A stretch of 64,000 bases of DNA from Bacteroidales bacterium UBA5326. GTDB lineage: Bacteria > Bacteroidota > Bacteroidia > Bacteroidales > UBA932. Positions 15,686 through 25,140 of this stretch are shown in pieces (positions within the stretch are counted from its first letter, which is position 1; the number at the start of each line of letters is the position of its first letter). The notes under the pieces are model-generated. The model worked only from the letters and a program-made list of their open reading frames with translations, searched no databases and had not been told where the DNA came from. The stretch covers positions 246,735 through 310,734 of the forward strand of contig DHQY01000007.1 of assembly GCA_002408205.1 (NCBI GenBank), written 5' to 3'. The position numbers and the translations under genes are program-made.

Positions 15686-17952
15686 TCCCCTCCGGCAGAT
15701 AAATGTTCCAGCCAGTATTTCAACATAGTTTGGTATAAATGGTATGTAGTGTTTTCCCTTTCGTAAATCCCGTGCGATCGCATGGGATAAGACATCATCG
15801 AGAAAATTTTGTTCTGCTTAATAAGTTCATTTACAAGCATTTCAAAACTCTGGTAATGTACATTGTCATCACCTGTACCGTGGATGAGCATAAGGTTCCC
15901 TTCCAGGTTGGCGGCAAAATGAAGCGGAGAGCCTTGGCGGTACCCTTCCGGATTTCCCGAAGGCAGTCCCATATAACGCTCCTGATAGATGGTGTCGTAC
16001 AGTTCCTGCAACGATACAAAAGCAACGGCTATTCCTGTGGTATATATCTCAGGGTATTTGAACATGGCATTTAGCGTCATGGATCCGCCCCCGCTCCATC
16101 CCCAGATTCCTATCCGGGAGGGGTCCATAAACGGGAACTGTTCCAAGGAACGCCGAACCGCTGCAGCATGATCTGCCGGAGCCACAATACCCACCTTGCC
16201 GTATATGCACTTTCTCCACTCCCTGCCTTTGGGCATGTTCGTTCCGCGGGGATCTATGCTCATGACCAGGTATCCCTGATTGGCCAGGAAACGGTGCCAC
16301 AAATCTCCACCTCCCCATGTATTCTGTACGGTCGAAGAGGCCGGCTCGCCGTATATCTCAAAGATCACGGGATATTTTTGGGAAGGATCAAAACCCCCGG
16401 GCTTGATCATCCACCCGTCCAGGACAGCATCTCCTATATCAACGCGGAAAAATTCCTTGGGACTAAAGCCCGCTGCGGATATTTTCTCTTTGAGCACGGC
16501 GTTGTCTTCCAGCACCCTGACGGTCTTATGCCCCGGCAGAGAGATCAGCTCATATACGGGAGGCGTCATGTGATTCTGGCTGGTATGAATGGCCCAGCGG
16601 GCATCGGCAGATATTTGGTAATTGTGATGGCCCGGCAATGCTTCCGCGGGAGTAACGCGTTCCGCACTGCCCCTGCCGTCCAGCCTGCTTCTGTAAAGGT
16701 ACTGTTCGGTAGCGTTGTCGGGAGAAGCAAGGTAATATACGTAGCCTCCTCTGGGATCTATACAGCTTATAGCTATTACATCAAAACCGCCTTTTGTAAT
16801 AAGTTCTTCTTTACGGCCGTCCCGCGCAACCTTATACAGATGCCGCCAGCCGTCCTTCTCACTGGTCCAGGTAAATGATTTTTCACCGTCCAGCCACATG
16901 ATATTGTCGTGGATATTCAGGAATGCCTCATCTTTATCTGTCATCAGTTCATTCAACTGCATAGTCTGAACATCCCCGGCAAACACCCTGTTAGTGTTTT
17001 GTAACCGATTAAGCTGCTGTATCATAACCGTATTGGAACGGGGTATGAACTCCATCCTGGCCAGGTAGTGATTACGGGGATCACCCGGCACGTCAAACCA
17101 GCGGGGTTCTTCCGCAGGGCCGTTATCGGGTACGGTTACAACACCAACCTTTACCGCCGAATTTGTGGTACCCGCCTTGGGATAAGGAAAAGGCAACGGT
17201 TTGGAATACAGAGAATCTATATTGTTAATGAGGTAGAACACGCCCGTGCCTTCCGTATCTGATTGCCAAAAAGCAATGGTCCTGCCATCGGGGCTCCAGC
17301 GAAAACCGTCACGGCAGTCGAGCTCCTCTTCGTACACCCAGTCGAAAGTGCCGTTGATTATCCGGTCACTGCCGTCGCGCGTAAGCTGCACAATCCGCCC
17401 CGAGGACAGGTCTTCCGCATAGAGGTTGTTCCGGAAAACATACGCCACCTTTGTGGCTTCGGGAGAGAATTTGGCGAACATCTGCTCCGAACGCGCCAGC
17501 GATTCGGCCAGCCGGTGCAGCCTGCCTACGGCCAGGTCCAGCACCCAGAAATCCCCTTTTGTATTATAACGCCACACCCGTTTTGATGCGGTAAAGATCA
17601 TAAGCCTGGAATGATCTTCGGACCAGAAATAATCTTCAATAACAACAGGTTTGCCTGCCAGGGCACCGTATTCGGGTCCGGGAACCAGCTGCGACGCACT
17701 AATGACCACGGAACGTTCACCGGTAAGGGCATCGTATCTGACAATATCGCGCGCCCCTTTAACGGTGCTTTGCTCAAGCGTAGTATAGGCATCCTGTCCT
17801 TCCATCCAGCGTACGTTGCTGATGCCTTTGGAACGAAAGGTGCCCTTTGTGTATATATCCTCAAGGGTGAAGCCGGCACTGTTCTGCTGTGCGGACAGAG
17901 CAGAGGTCAAACTAAGAAAAAGAACGGTACAGAAAAAAGATCTGAGGGTCAT
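15682..17952 (-). CDS. Dipeptidyl peptidase IV-like S9 family peptidase
   Basis: 756 residues with a cleavable signal peptide ending in LSAQQ, hence periplasmic or secreted. An eight-bladed propeller precedes the alpha/beta-hydrolase domain. The nucleophile Ser lies in GWSGGGSM near residue 620 (classic DPP-IV has GWSYGG), the Asp in HGTGDDNVHY and the His in MRSHGIYE. The double-Glu motif of DPP-IV enzymes is seen as VYEEELDC near 210. It probably removes X-Pro dipeptides or tripeptides. The gene lies between a PHP protein (36 nt upstream) and the GH30 lipoprotein. Confidence 0.93.
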   Translation of the reverse strand: MTLRSFFCTVLFLSLTSALSAQQNSAGFTLEDIYTKGTFRSKGISNVRWMEGQDAYTTLEQSTVKGARDIVRYDALTGERSVVISASQLVPGPEYGALAGKPVVIEDYFWSEDHSRLMIFTASKRVWRYNTKGDFWVLDLAVGRLHRLAESLARSEQMFAKFSPEATKVAYVFRNNLYAEDLSSGRIVQLTRDGSDRIINGTFDWVYEEELDCRDGFRWSPDGRTIAFWQSDTEGTGVFYLINNIDSLYSKPLPFPYPKAGTTNSAVKVGVVTVPDNGPAEEPRWFDVPGDPRNHYLARMEFIPRSNTVMIQQLNRLQNTNRVFAGDVQTMQLNELMTDKDEAFLNIHDNIMWLDGEKSFTWTSEKDGWRHLYKVARDGRKEELITKGGFDVIAISCIDPRGGYVYYLASPDNATEQYLYRSRLDGRGSAERVTPAEALPGHHNYQISADARWAIHTSQNHMTPPVYELISLPGHKTVRVLEDNAVLKEKISAAGFSPKEFFRVDIGDAVLDGWMIKPGGFDPSQKYPVIFEIYGEPASSTVQNTWGGGDLWHRFLANQGYLVMSIDPRGTNMPKGREWRKCIYGKVGIVAPADHAAAVRRSLEQFPFMDPSRIGIWGWSGGGSMTLNAMFKYPEIYTTGIAVAFVSLQELYDTIYQERYMGLPSGNPEGYRQGSPLHFAANLEGNLMLIHGTGDDNVHYQSFEMLVNELIKQNKIFSMMSYPMRSHGIYERENTTYHLYQTMLKYWLEHLSAGGD

Positions 17953-17988
17953 TGGTGAAACTTTTTAAATGGAACAATAATTTATACA

Positions 17989-19053
17989 TTATCTGACGGT
18001 AACGGACGGGTGCCTGTCTTCATAGCACCACATATTTACAACTGAGGCCCTGTTGTCTCCTTCTGTGACGTTGATATTCCTGATGGAGGAAAATGGCTCA
18101 ATGTTATATGTGACTCCCTGTATGCAAAAAGAAAACGGAAAAGAAGAATTATTATTTGCCGTATATACTTCCTTTTCACCATTTTTTGAATGGAGGGTAA
18201 AATGCACACAGGCATTGAAAAGAGCTCTAAGCAATTCTTCCTTACCTACAAATTTATTATCGAAAAAACCCAGTGTAAGGCCATGGAACAAAGCTTCCTT
18301 GACGGCTTCCTGTGTTTTCTCTTTAACAAAGACCAGTGTCATGGGGCGAAGTGTCGTGTAAATTTCTGAGATCACACCGTGTACGTCTGAATTGGAAAAA
18401 ACAGTGTACCCTCCGTCCATACACCACGAAAGTACCCTGGGATAATATTCCCGGCTATTGAATACTTCAATGCCGTGGATCATTCCCTTATCTGCCAGTT
18501 TCCGCTGGAAAGGCGTCCACACTATGGTATCCATAAGCCAGCCCGGATGGTTAAAAAGAATAAAGGCATCCTGTTTGAGGGCATTTTGAATGGCAATGTC
18601 GGGATCGGGATCCGGCACCAGGTTGGCATCCTGTATGAACAATGCGTTAAAATGCCCTATTTCTCCCTGTTTACGGGTAATTTCGGTTCCATGAATCACC
18701 ATAAGCCCAACCTGTTCGGCTGCCTGGGCTGCAATCTTGTATGAAGTATTGAGATCGGCCTTGAAATAGTCCCTGAAGGGCAGGTATTCAATATGATCTG
18801 TCATGGCAATCACGTCCAGTCCGTCCAGCCAGGCTTCTCCCACACGGTACGAAGGCCACACATACCCGTCCGAAAAAACCGAATGCATATGAAAATCACA
18901 TTTCAACACCTGGTAGCCGTCTACCGGAGGGATGGCAATCTCGTTCCGGTTGTCAGTAACGGGTTGTGGATAGTATTGTTTATTGACGTTCTGTGCATTT
19001 ACGGCTGTTATACCCACAGCCAGCACACACAGGGAAAAAATTGTTTTTTTCAT
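17989..19053 (-). CDS. Secreted PHP-domain phosphoesterase
   Basis: 354 residues with a signal peptide ending in AVNAQ. The PHP metal site is complete: DFHMHS (about 53), DG and AMTDHIEY (about 85), HGTEITR (about 120), FNHPGW (about 168) and NSDVHG (about 217). The C-terminal 100 residues form a separate beta domain. It resembles secreted Sb-PDE-type phosphodiesterases. PHP proteins include histidinol-phosphatases, but the export signal makes that role unlikely although the his operon 4 kb away lacks the enzyme. It follows the C1 peptidase gene by 16 nt. Confidence 0.85.
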   Translation of the reverse strand: MKKTIFSLCVLAVGITAVNAQNVNKQYYPQPVTDNRNEIAIPPVDGYQVLKCDFHMHSVFSDGYVWPSYRVGEAWLDGLDVIAMTDHIEYLPFRDYFKADLNTSYKIAAQAAEQVGLMVIHGTEITRKQGEIGHFNALFIQDANLVPDPDPDIAIQNALKQDAFILFNHPGWLMDTIVWTPFQRKLADKGMIHGIEVFNSREYYPRVLSWCMDGGYTVFSNSDVHGVISEIYTTLRPMTLVFVKEKTQEAVKEALFHGLTLGFFDNKFVGKEELLRALFNACVHFTLHSKNGEKEVYTANNNSSFPFSFCIQGVTYNIEPFSSIRNINVTEGDNRASVVNMWCYEDRHPSVTVR

Positions 19054-19069
19054 TTTTGTTCCTGAATTA

Positions 19070-20446
19070 TTAATACATATAATCCCAAACGGGCAGCATG
19101 ACGGGTTTTTGTTCCAGCGCCGCCAAAGCCTTCGGACTTAGGTATTTTTTATGGATAACCAGTCTGAAAAGATATTCGCAGAACCACTCGTCCGTGAAGG
19201 TCAGATATCCTCCGTTGCCGGAAGAGGCGCCCCAGCTGTTCTCAAACTCCCATTTAACCGGGTTGTCATTTTCATCGGTATCGCAGGCGATAAGGAGCAT
19301 CGCATGGCTCGAGGCACTCTGGCGTGTAAGGATCCGGGCTTTTTTATCCATGGCAAAGTTTACGCCAAATAAAGCAGCATAATTATAATTGTTCACGTCC
19401 ATGATCCCTGCACGGGTATTTATCTGCTTGCCCACGTCGCACGAAGCATACAGCGGGTTATTGTCCTTTATGGATGACAGGGCCGAAGCCCGTATCTCCC
19501 GGTTGGGCAGGTTCAGATAAATCCAGTTGATCCCTTCCAGAGTATTGCGGTAGTTCTTTATCTCGTAAAGTTTATAATATTCCCGTGTGGGATCATTCAT
19601 GATCATAATGTAATTGGCCGGGGTATAATCTTCCTTTACTACACTCCGGTAAAATTCAATGGGAGTTGTGGAAAGTGATTTTATCTCACCGTCTTTTGTT
19701 TTATACCGATAGGTAAACGATGCGGGTGGTTCTCCCAGGCACAGTGCCAGTATCCTGTAAACATCCTTAAGAACGGTTTTTTTCTCCTTTCTGAGTGCAT
19801 TGTCGTCAGCGCCGGAGGCAGCCATCTGACGTATACCGTATCCTCCCGCCCTCAGGCGCTCATTCACTACGCTTATCAGCTGATAGGTATTATTGGAATG
19901 CTCGCTCTCGGGCATTACGGACTGGGGCACCACTCCATACTTCTCGGCCACATTGTAAAACAGGTTCCAGACACCGCCGTCGTTCACGGGAGTACTAAAA
20001 AAAGACACCACTTCCCGGTCGTCCATATCTTTTTTGACAGTGGCTATGATATTTTCAAGAAATAAATTGGATTTTTCCAGCAGGTCCCAGAAATAATTAA
20101 AATTATGAGAAAAATCGAAAGAGTCAATATTGAGCATCTTCATAACGTCGGGACGCAACGCGTTCATGGAAGTGAACATCCAGCAGCGTCCTGAACTTTG
20201 CTGGTCAGTGATGCCTTTAACTTCTACCTTGTATTTAAAGAAATGATCCACTTTGCCCAACGCACTCCAGTTCCTGGTATTGTTCTTGATGTCGTTGTCG
20301 TTGGTCAGAATATTCTGAAGGGCCACCGTTCGGTCGTCCGGAACAAAACCGGTCCGGATCTCATTCAGTTCTTCTACGCCCAGTGTTTGCGCAGACAGTA
20401 GCAAAGAACTGAAAATTAATGCTAGTGTAATGTATAATATTTTCAT
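19070..20446 (-). CDS. Exported C1-family peptidase (aminopeptidase C / bleomycin hydrolase type)
   Basis: 458 residues. The signal peptide ends near LLSAQT. The papain-fold triad is visible: Cys in SSGRCWMFTSMNA (about 90), His in SSHAMLLI (about 380) and Asn in EFENSWGA (about 402). The spacing and the RCWMF motif match aminopeptidase C/bleomycin hydrolase, which are normally cytosolic; exported forms are common in Bacteroidota. It probably trims peptides in the periplasm together with the S9 peptidase downstream. The SIMPL gene lies 18 nt upstream. Confidence 0.92.
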   Translation of the reverse strand: MKILYITLALIFSSLLLSAQTLGVEELNEIRTGFVPDDRTVALQNILTNDNDIKNNTRNWSALGKVDHFFKYKVEVKGITDQQSSGRCWMFTSMNALRPDVMKMLNIDSFDFSHNFNYFWDLLEKSNLFLENIIATVKKDMDDREVVSFFSTPVNDGGVWNLFYNVAEKYGVVPQSVMPESEHSNNTYQLISVVNERLRAGGYGIRQMAASGADDNALRKEKKTVLKDVYRILALCLGEPPASFTYRYKTKDGEIKSLSTTPIEFYRSVVKEDYTPANYIMIMNDPTREYYKLYEIKNYRNTLEGINWIYLNLPNREIRASALSSIKDNNPLYASCDVGKQINTRAGIMDVNNYNYAALFGVNFAMDKKARILTRQSASSHAMLLIACDTDENDNPVKWEFENSWGASSGNGGYLTFTDEWFCEYLFRLVIHKKYLSPKALAALEQKPVMLPVWDYMY

Positions 20447-20464
20447 GAGAGAGGTTAAGGTTTA

Positions 20465-21166
20465 TTAATCTTTCAAAAAGTAATTTACGGTGGTCACCAC
20501 TCGGACATTCTTGATGTATGGCGTGTTTTCGTCCCGGTCAGTGATAGTGAACTGGCCCTGAGAGGCGTTTTTTATCTTACCCAGACGGCTGTCGGAATCT
20601 TTGGCAAATTTCTCTGCGGCAGCCCGTGCATTCCTTGTGGCTTCCTCTATCATCCGGGGTTTAATATCGTTCAGGCCGGTAAAATAATATACCGTATTGT
20701 ACCGGTATTCTCCTCCCGTGACAGCTATCCCCTGCCTGAGCAACTCTCCCTGGTTCCCGATGAGTTTACGGACCAGATCTACCTGCGAAGAATTCACTGT
20801 AATAACCGAGGTCACGTTATACCGGTACTGGGGTGGCGTGGTATTGTAGCGTTCTGCCTGCATGTCTATGATCTCGGGGGCATTCACGCTTATATCACCG
20901 TCTGTGAGTCCGTTAGATTTAAGAAAAGCCACAACGGCCTTGTTGTTGGCATTAATCTTTTCGTACAGGTCTGACAGATTATTGCCCAGCTCCTTGAAAA
21001 CAAGAGGCCATGTCACTTTATCTGCAGGCACTTCCATTTCCGAAAGACCTTTAACATTTACAATTCTTTCCCGTCCGGAGAAATTGTCCAGACCTGTTTT
21101 AAGTAATAGGCCAAGTATTATCAGGCCAGAAGCCAGAATAAGTGCTTCCCATCTGAATGATTTCAT
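20465..21166 (-). CDS. SIMPL-domain (DUF541) protein
   Basis: 233 residues. One N-terminal membrane anchor (about 8-26) precedes a SIMPL domain, recognised by VNVKGLSEMEVPADKVTW at the start of the domain and the Lys/Ala-rich ATRNARAAAEKFAKD helix. The function of the family is poorly known; it is periplasmic and associated with envelope or oxidative stress. It is the first gene of the exported-protein run. The promoter, TATTTTTG, is 28 nt upstream. Confidence 0.9.
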   Translation of the reverse strand: MKSFRWEALILASGLIILGLLLKTGLDNFSGRERIVNVKGLSEMEVPADKVTWPLVFKELGNNLSDLYEKINANNKAVVAFLKSNGLTDGDISVNAPEIIDMQAERYNTTPPQYRYNVTSVITVNSSQVDLVRKLIGNQGELLRQGIAVTGGEYRYNTVYYFTGLNDIKPRMIEEATRNARAAAEKFAKDSDSRLGKIKNASQGQFTITDRDENTPYIKNVRVVTTVNYFLKD

Positions 21167-21193
21167 ATGATCTGATTATATCCTGCTAAATTA

Positions 21194-21201
21194 CAAAAAT
21201 A
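21194..21201 (-). promoter_or_regulatory. -7 box for the SIMPL/peptidase operon
   Basis: TATTTTTG on the minus strand matches TAnnTTTG and lies 28 nt before the SIMPL ATG. No clear TTTG is seen at the expected upstream distance. Confidence 0.5.
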
Positions 21202-21205
21202 TCCG

Positions 21206-21214
21206 TAGTTTTGC
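21206..21214 (+). promoter_or_regulatory. -7 box for rpiB
   Basis: TAGTTTTGC matches TAnnTTTGC. Transcription would begin about 21220, so the ATG at 21242 has a short leader and the ATG at 21227 would be nearly leaderless. Confidence 0.55.
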
Positions 21215-21226
21215 ATTAAACAACAA

Positions 21227-21691
21227 ATGAACTACTCCCGTATGGAAAAAATAGCAATAGGCAGCGATCATGCCGCATACCAGTTTAAAGAAGAGATGAA
21301 AACCTTTCTTTTATCTGAAGGATACGAAGTTAAAGACATGGGAGCCTATGGTCCCGAACGGGTAGATTACCCCGATTTTGGCATCTCTGTGGGTGAAGCG
21401 GTTGCCCGCGGCGAATTTGATAAAGGTATAGTTTTCTGTGGAACCGGCGTGGGAATGGCCATTGCGGCCAACAAAGTAAAAGGTATACGGGCGGTTGTCT
21501 GCACTGAGCCCTACTCGGCCCGCTTATCGCGGCTGCATAACGATACCAACGTGCTTGCGCTGGGCGCGCGCGTGGTAGGACCCGAGCTGGCTAAAATGAT
21601 AATAAAAGAGTGGCTGACCACAGGTTTCGAAGGTGGCCGCCACTACGACAGAATTATGAAGATAGCCCGTTACGAAGAAAACAGGGGCTAA
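21227..21691 (+). CDS. rpiB: Ribose-5-phosphate isomerase B
   Basis: 154 residues from the first ATG; Met6 at 21242 is equally plausible and gives the standard RpiB N-terminus MEKIAIGSDHAAY. It interconverts ribulose- and ribose-5-phosphate. Motifs: GSDHAAYQFK, DYPDFG, the catalytic-loop FCGTGVGMAIAANK and RLHNDTN. Single gene between two divergent or convergent neighbours: its stop is 3 nt from the end of the convergent TonB receptor gene, with no hairpin in between. Confidence 0.96.
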   Translation: MNYSRMEKIAIGSDHAAYQFKEEMKTFLLSEGYEVKDMGAYGPERVDYPDFGISVGEAVARGEFDKGIVFCGTGVGMAIAANKVKGIRAVVCTEPYSARLSRLHNDTNVLALGARVVGPELAKMIIKEWLTTGFEGGRHYDRIMKIARYEENRG

Positions 21692-21694
21692 AGA

Positions 21695-23761
21695 TCAGAA
21701 TCTGAATTCCAGTTTTGTATATAAAAACCTTCCCATACCTACCTGGTCCGATGAGGTCAGGAATACTTTATTTGTAAGGTTATTAACCCCGGCAGACAAA
21801 GTAACCCAATTTCGGAAAGTGTACCCGGCCCGGATATCAACGAGCCCGTGGGCAACAATCATATCTTCTTCCTGAGTGCTGTTATTGTCGGTCATATACT
21901 GACTGCCGGTATAACGATACGTAATACTGGCATGAAAATACCTGTTCCTTAACGACGCGCCCGAAGCCACCTGGTGACGTGGCGTGCAGGTAAGGAATTT
22001 TCCGGTCAGGTCTTCGTCCGTTTCCTGCGTCTTACTATATTCTTTAATGGAAGCATGTGTATACGTATAATTGGCAAACACGTCCAGGCCGGTTAGCAGG
22101 AAATTGGAATAAACGGCGTTTACTTCTCCCCCGTATATCTCAACCCCGGCAATATTGCTGACTTTCAGTTCGTCTTTCTCCTTCTTCCCGTCCATGAACT
22201 TCCGGCCCGTACTTACCGAGTAAATGAAATCGTGACCGTCTGAATAGTATCCCGAAGCCGACAACGACAATCCCATGGTTATCTCTACGTCCCCGCCCAG
22301 TTCGTACGTATAGATCCGCTCGGGGCTCAAATTGGGATTGGCAACAATAAAGCCTGTTTTCTTAATCCCGAACCGGCACATATCTTCCAGCGAACCGGGA
22401 CGCCATCCCGAAGACATAGAGGCGTATATCCTGGTATGCCTGGCAATACCGTACTGCATGGCCAATTTAGGGCTGAATGCTCCCTGCCATTTTGCCTGAT
22501 CTGCAAGTTCACCGGAAGTGAACTGAACCAGGCTTGAAGTGGCCGAAGTAGGTAGTAGAATCTCATAGGCTGCATCGTAGAAACGGCTCAGGTCGTACCG
22601 GAGAGAAGGCAGGAAAGTCAGCTTACCGCCAAAGGGATCTATTTCTGCCTGTACAAAACCGGCAAACGTTTTGGATTTGCCCCTGTTGATCACCATATCA
22701 GTTGAGGTGCGGTAAATGTCGCGTCCATCCACAAGACCTCCCTTATACTCGAGTCCGGACATCAGACGGACTTTTCCGTTGATATTGTATCCGTAGTTCA
22801 GCCAGACGCCCCAGTCTTTGCGGTCGGCCACTACATCGTACAATTGTTTGCTCTTGTATTTGGTTTCATTCATTTCCTCTCCAAGATAAAAGGCGGCTAC
22901 TTCCCAATTTGAAGCTCCGGATTTTCCTTTATACCTGAATCTGATCTCGTTGTCACGATATCGACCGGTAGCGTCTATAATACTGTCTTCGTAGAAGATA
23001 CGGTCTCCGGTACCCCGTGTTCCATCGTACCGGCTCAGATTTACCTGCACATTGTTATTTCGGTCAATATCCCAGCCAATATAACCTCCTGCCTGGTATT
23101 CCTCAACACCGGCAGCTATCGTTTCTTCATTCTGCAACTCTTTCGGATAAGGATTGAATCCGTTCCCCTGTCGGTACATTCCGTTGATTCCGCCGTAAAC
23201 AGAACCTTTGCGCACCGTCATCCCGGCATTTCCGGTAAGGGTGTTGTACGTTCCATAATCAAAGGTAGCGTAACCGTGAACGCCCTGTTCCGGGGAACGT
23301 GTTATAATATTTACGGTACCGCCCATGGCATTCCCGCCGTATAAAGAAGATCCCGGCCCTTTTACAACTTCTATGGAAGAAACTGTATAGGGATTGATCA
23401 TATTCCAGTTCACACTTCCTGTAGATAATTTGTTCAACGGTATCCCGTCTGTCAAAATAAGCGTACGTCCCTGGTCCGAACCCATGCCCCTCACGGAGAC
23501 TGTAGATTTTTTGGAATACACACCGTCGGTCCGGCTGACATTCACGCCGGATACCTGCGAAAGAATATCGTCTACCATAAAGATGTTATGTGTCTTAAGC
23601 ATGTATGCAGGCAGTAATTCCACCCGGGCAGGCACCTCGAGTACTTTGCGTTCGGTCTTGGTGGCTGTCACCACGATTTCATCCAGCACCTCAACCTCCT
23701 GGGAAAAAAGAGAAAAAGAGATGAGCATAAAAAAACTTACAAAAGCGGTTTTTCGGATCAT
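21695..23761 (-). CDS. TonB-dependent outer-membrane receptor
   Basis: 688 residues. Signal peptide ends near FSLFSQ. The plug domain (about 35-150) begins with EVLDEIVVTATKTERK, a TonB-box-like segment, and holds VKGPGSSLYGGNAMGGTVNIITR. The rest is a 22-strand barrel ending in an aromatic residue (YTKLEFRF). There is no N-terminal carboxypeptidase-like domain, so it is not of SusC type and is more like siderophore, vitamin or metal receptors. No riboswitch is seen in the 160-bp upstream region. The substrate is not evident. Confidence 0.93.
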   Translation of the reverse strand: MIRKTAFVSFFMLISFSLFSQEVEVLDEIVVTATKTERKVLEVPARVELLPAYMLKTHNIFMVDDILSQVSGVNVSRTDGVYSKKSTVSVRGMGSDQGRTLILTDGIPLNKLSTGSVNWNMINPYTVSSIEVVKGPGSSLYGGNAMGGTVNIITRSPEQGVHGYATFDYGTYNTLTGNAGMTVRKGSVYGGINGMYRQGNGFNPYPKELQNEETIAAGVEEYQAGGYIGWDIDRNNNVQVNLSRYDGTRGTGDRIFYEDSIIDATGRYRDNEIRFRYKGKSGASNWEVAAFYLGEEMNETKYKSKQLYDVVADRKDWGVWLNYGYNINGKVRLMSGLEYKGGLVDGRDIYRTSTDMVINRGKSKTFAGFVQAEIDPFGGKLTFLPSLRYDLSRFYDAAYEILLPTSATSSLVQFTSGELADQAKWQGAFSPKLAMQYGIARHTRIYASMSSGWRPGSLEDMCRFGIKKTGFIVANPNLSPERIYTYELGGDVEITMGLSLSASGYYSDGHDFIYSVSTGRKFMDGKKEKDELKVSNIAGVEIYGGEVNAVYSNFLLTGLDVFANYTYTHASIKEYSKTQETDEDLTGKFLTCTPRHQVASGASLRNRYFHASITYRYTGSQYMTDNNSTQEEDMIVAHGLVDIRAGYTFRNWVTLSAGVNNLTNKVFLTSSDQVGMGRFLYTKLEFRF

Positions 23762-23786
23762 ATGTTTTCATTTTTAGTTTTCGAGG

Positions 23787-23818
23787 GCAAATATAACAGC
23801 CTTTTTTTACAATACAAA
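23787..23818 (-). promoter_or_regulatory. Promoter of the TonB receptor gene
   Basis: Minus strand: TTTG (23818-23815), 19 nt, TATATTTGC (23795-23787), the same architecture as the rex and his promoters. The expected transcript start is near 23780, about 19 nt before the ATG. Confidence 0.7.
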
Positions 23819-23893
23819 TACCTTTAAATCAATTTATTGCAAGGTATTTCATTGTAGATGAAAATCTTTATTTATTTGTATTAAATAATTTTA

Positions 23894-23901
23894 TACATTT
23901 G
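23894..23901 (+). promoter_or_regulatory. -7 box for the DUF4143-type ATPase gene
   Basis: TACATTTG matches TAnnTTTG, 20 nt upstream of the ATG at 23921. A TTTG lies 15 nt further upstream, closer than usual. Confidence 0.45.
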
Positions 23902-23920
23902 AAATGAATAAAATCAGCCT

Positions 23921-25123
23921 ATGTTGTCCCAGGATTTTCTATCAGATATTATTGATTCCCAGAGGAAATATTTTGTTAGCAAAAAAACCGATCTGGTAAG
24001 GGAATCATTGGATAAAATACCGGTAAAAAAAGGATATGCGACCCTCATTACCGGGCTCAGAAGGTGTGGCAAATGCACATTGCTTATCCAGTTGCAGAAA
24101 AAAGAAAATTTCACCGGGGTAGTTTATCTGAATTTCGAAGATATAAGGTTATCGGGTTTTGAACCTTCCGATTTTTCCCGTCTGAGCAGGGCTATGACGG
24201 CCCGGAGCGATTCCCGCATAGTCTTTTTTGATGAGATACATCTCATGAAAGACTGGGAATCATTTATTTGTGATCTTCTGAAAGACGGATGGCGGATCTT
24301 CATTACAGATACCAACGCCCATTTACTTGAGGTACCGTTTGCCGTCAGTATGGAATTGTTCCCGTTTTCCTATACTGAGTTCCTGGATTTCTCCCGTTCC
24401 GCCAGCGGACCCGACTCTCTTGCCCGCTATCTGAAAACAGGAGGGATCCCAAAATTTGTACGCAACGAGGGCACTTCCATCCTGGGCAATCTTCTGGATG
24501 ACATTCTGGTTCGTGATATAGCCGTTCACCATTCCCTGAAAGATGCCGGTGCCCTGCGCCGGCTGGCTGTATACCTGCTGCAACATACAGGGCAACTGGT
24601 CTCTGCCAATCGTCTTACCGGTCTGTTTGGAATAAACTCGTGCGCCACCGTACTGGAATACTTTAACTTCTATCGGGATGCATACCTGCTGGAACTGCTT
24701 CCGCAGTTCAGTCATTCGACCAGAGTGCGTCAACGGAATCCCAAAAAAATCTATGCCATGGATGTCGGGCTTATAAACGTTGCCATGGCATCGGAACCCG
24801 ACCCGGAATCGCGTCTGGAAAACACGGTTTACCTTTTTTTAAGAAGGAGATGCCGTACCATATACTATTATAATTCCGGTTCTAAATACCGGTGTGATTT
24901 TATTGCTGCAGACGAAACGGGCCATAACGAACATTACCGTGTAGTGCAGGTTTGCGGGATTCTGCACGATGAGAATCGCCGGGACGAGGTGGAGGGACTG
25001 GCTGCAGCCGCGGGCGAATTGGGTCTGAAGAGAGGCACCCTGGTGACGTTTGGTCAAAAAGAGGTTATTTCACACAGTAATATTCAGATTGACGTGGTTC
25101 CGGCGTATGAATATTTGAAATAA
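23921..25123 (+). CDS. AAA-type ATPase with DUF4143-like C-terminus, variant P-loop
   Basis: 400 residues. The N-terminal ATPase (AAA_14-like) has a P-loop near residue 47 reading GLRRCGKC, where the residue after the invariant Lys is Cys instead of Ser/Thr (codon TGC, 24083-24085). Walker B is VFFDEIHLM near 105. The C-terminal half has the nuclease-like fold usual for this family (DVGLINVAMA, then a LENTVYLFLRRR helix and CDFIAADE). The family is abundant and variable in Bacteroidota and its function is unknown. The Ser/Thr lost here normally coordinates Mg2+, so ATPase activity may be reduced. It stands alone; the sigma-factor gene begins 17 nt later. Confidence 0.88.
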   Translation: MLSQDFLSDIIDSQRKYFVSKKTDLVRESLDKIPVKKGYATLITGLRRCGKCTLLIQLQKKENFTGVVYLNFEDIRLSGFEPSDFSRLSRAMTARSDSRIVFFDEIHLMKDWESFICDLLKDGWRIFITDTNAHLLEVPFAVSMELFPFSYTEFLDFSRSASGPDSLARYLKTGGIPKFVRNEGTSILGNLLDDILVRDIAVHHSLKDAGALRRLAVYLLQHTGQLVSANRLTGLFGINSCATVLEYFNFYRDAYLLELLPQFSHSTRVRQRNPKKIYAMDVGLINVAMASEPDPESRLENTVYLFLRRRCRTIYYYNSGSKYRCDFIAADETGHNEHYRVVQVCGILHDENRRDEVEGLAAAAGELGLKRGTLVTFGQKEVISHSNIQIDVVPAYEYLK

Positions 25124-25140
25124 AATCCCAATTTTGTGAA

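Noticed and set aside
23762..23920. Cobalamin or other riboswitch before the TonB receptor
   Set aside because: The 160-bp gap holds promoters for both flanking genes and no recognisable riboswitch core.
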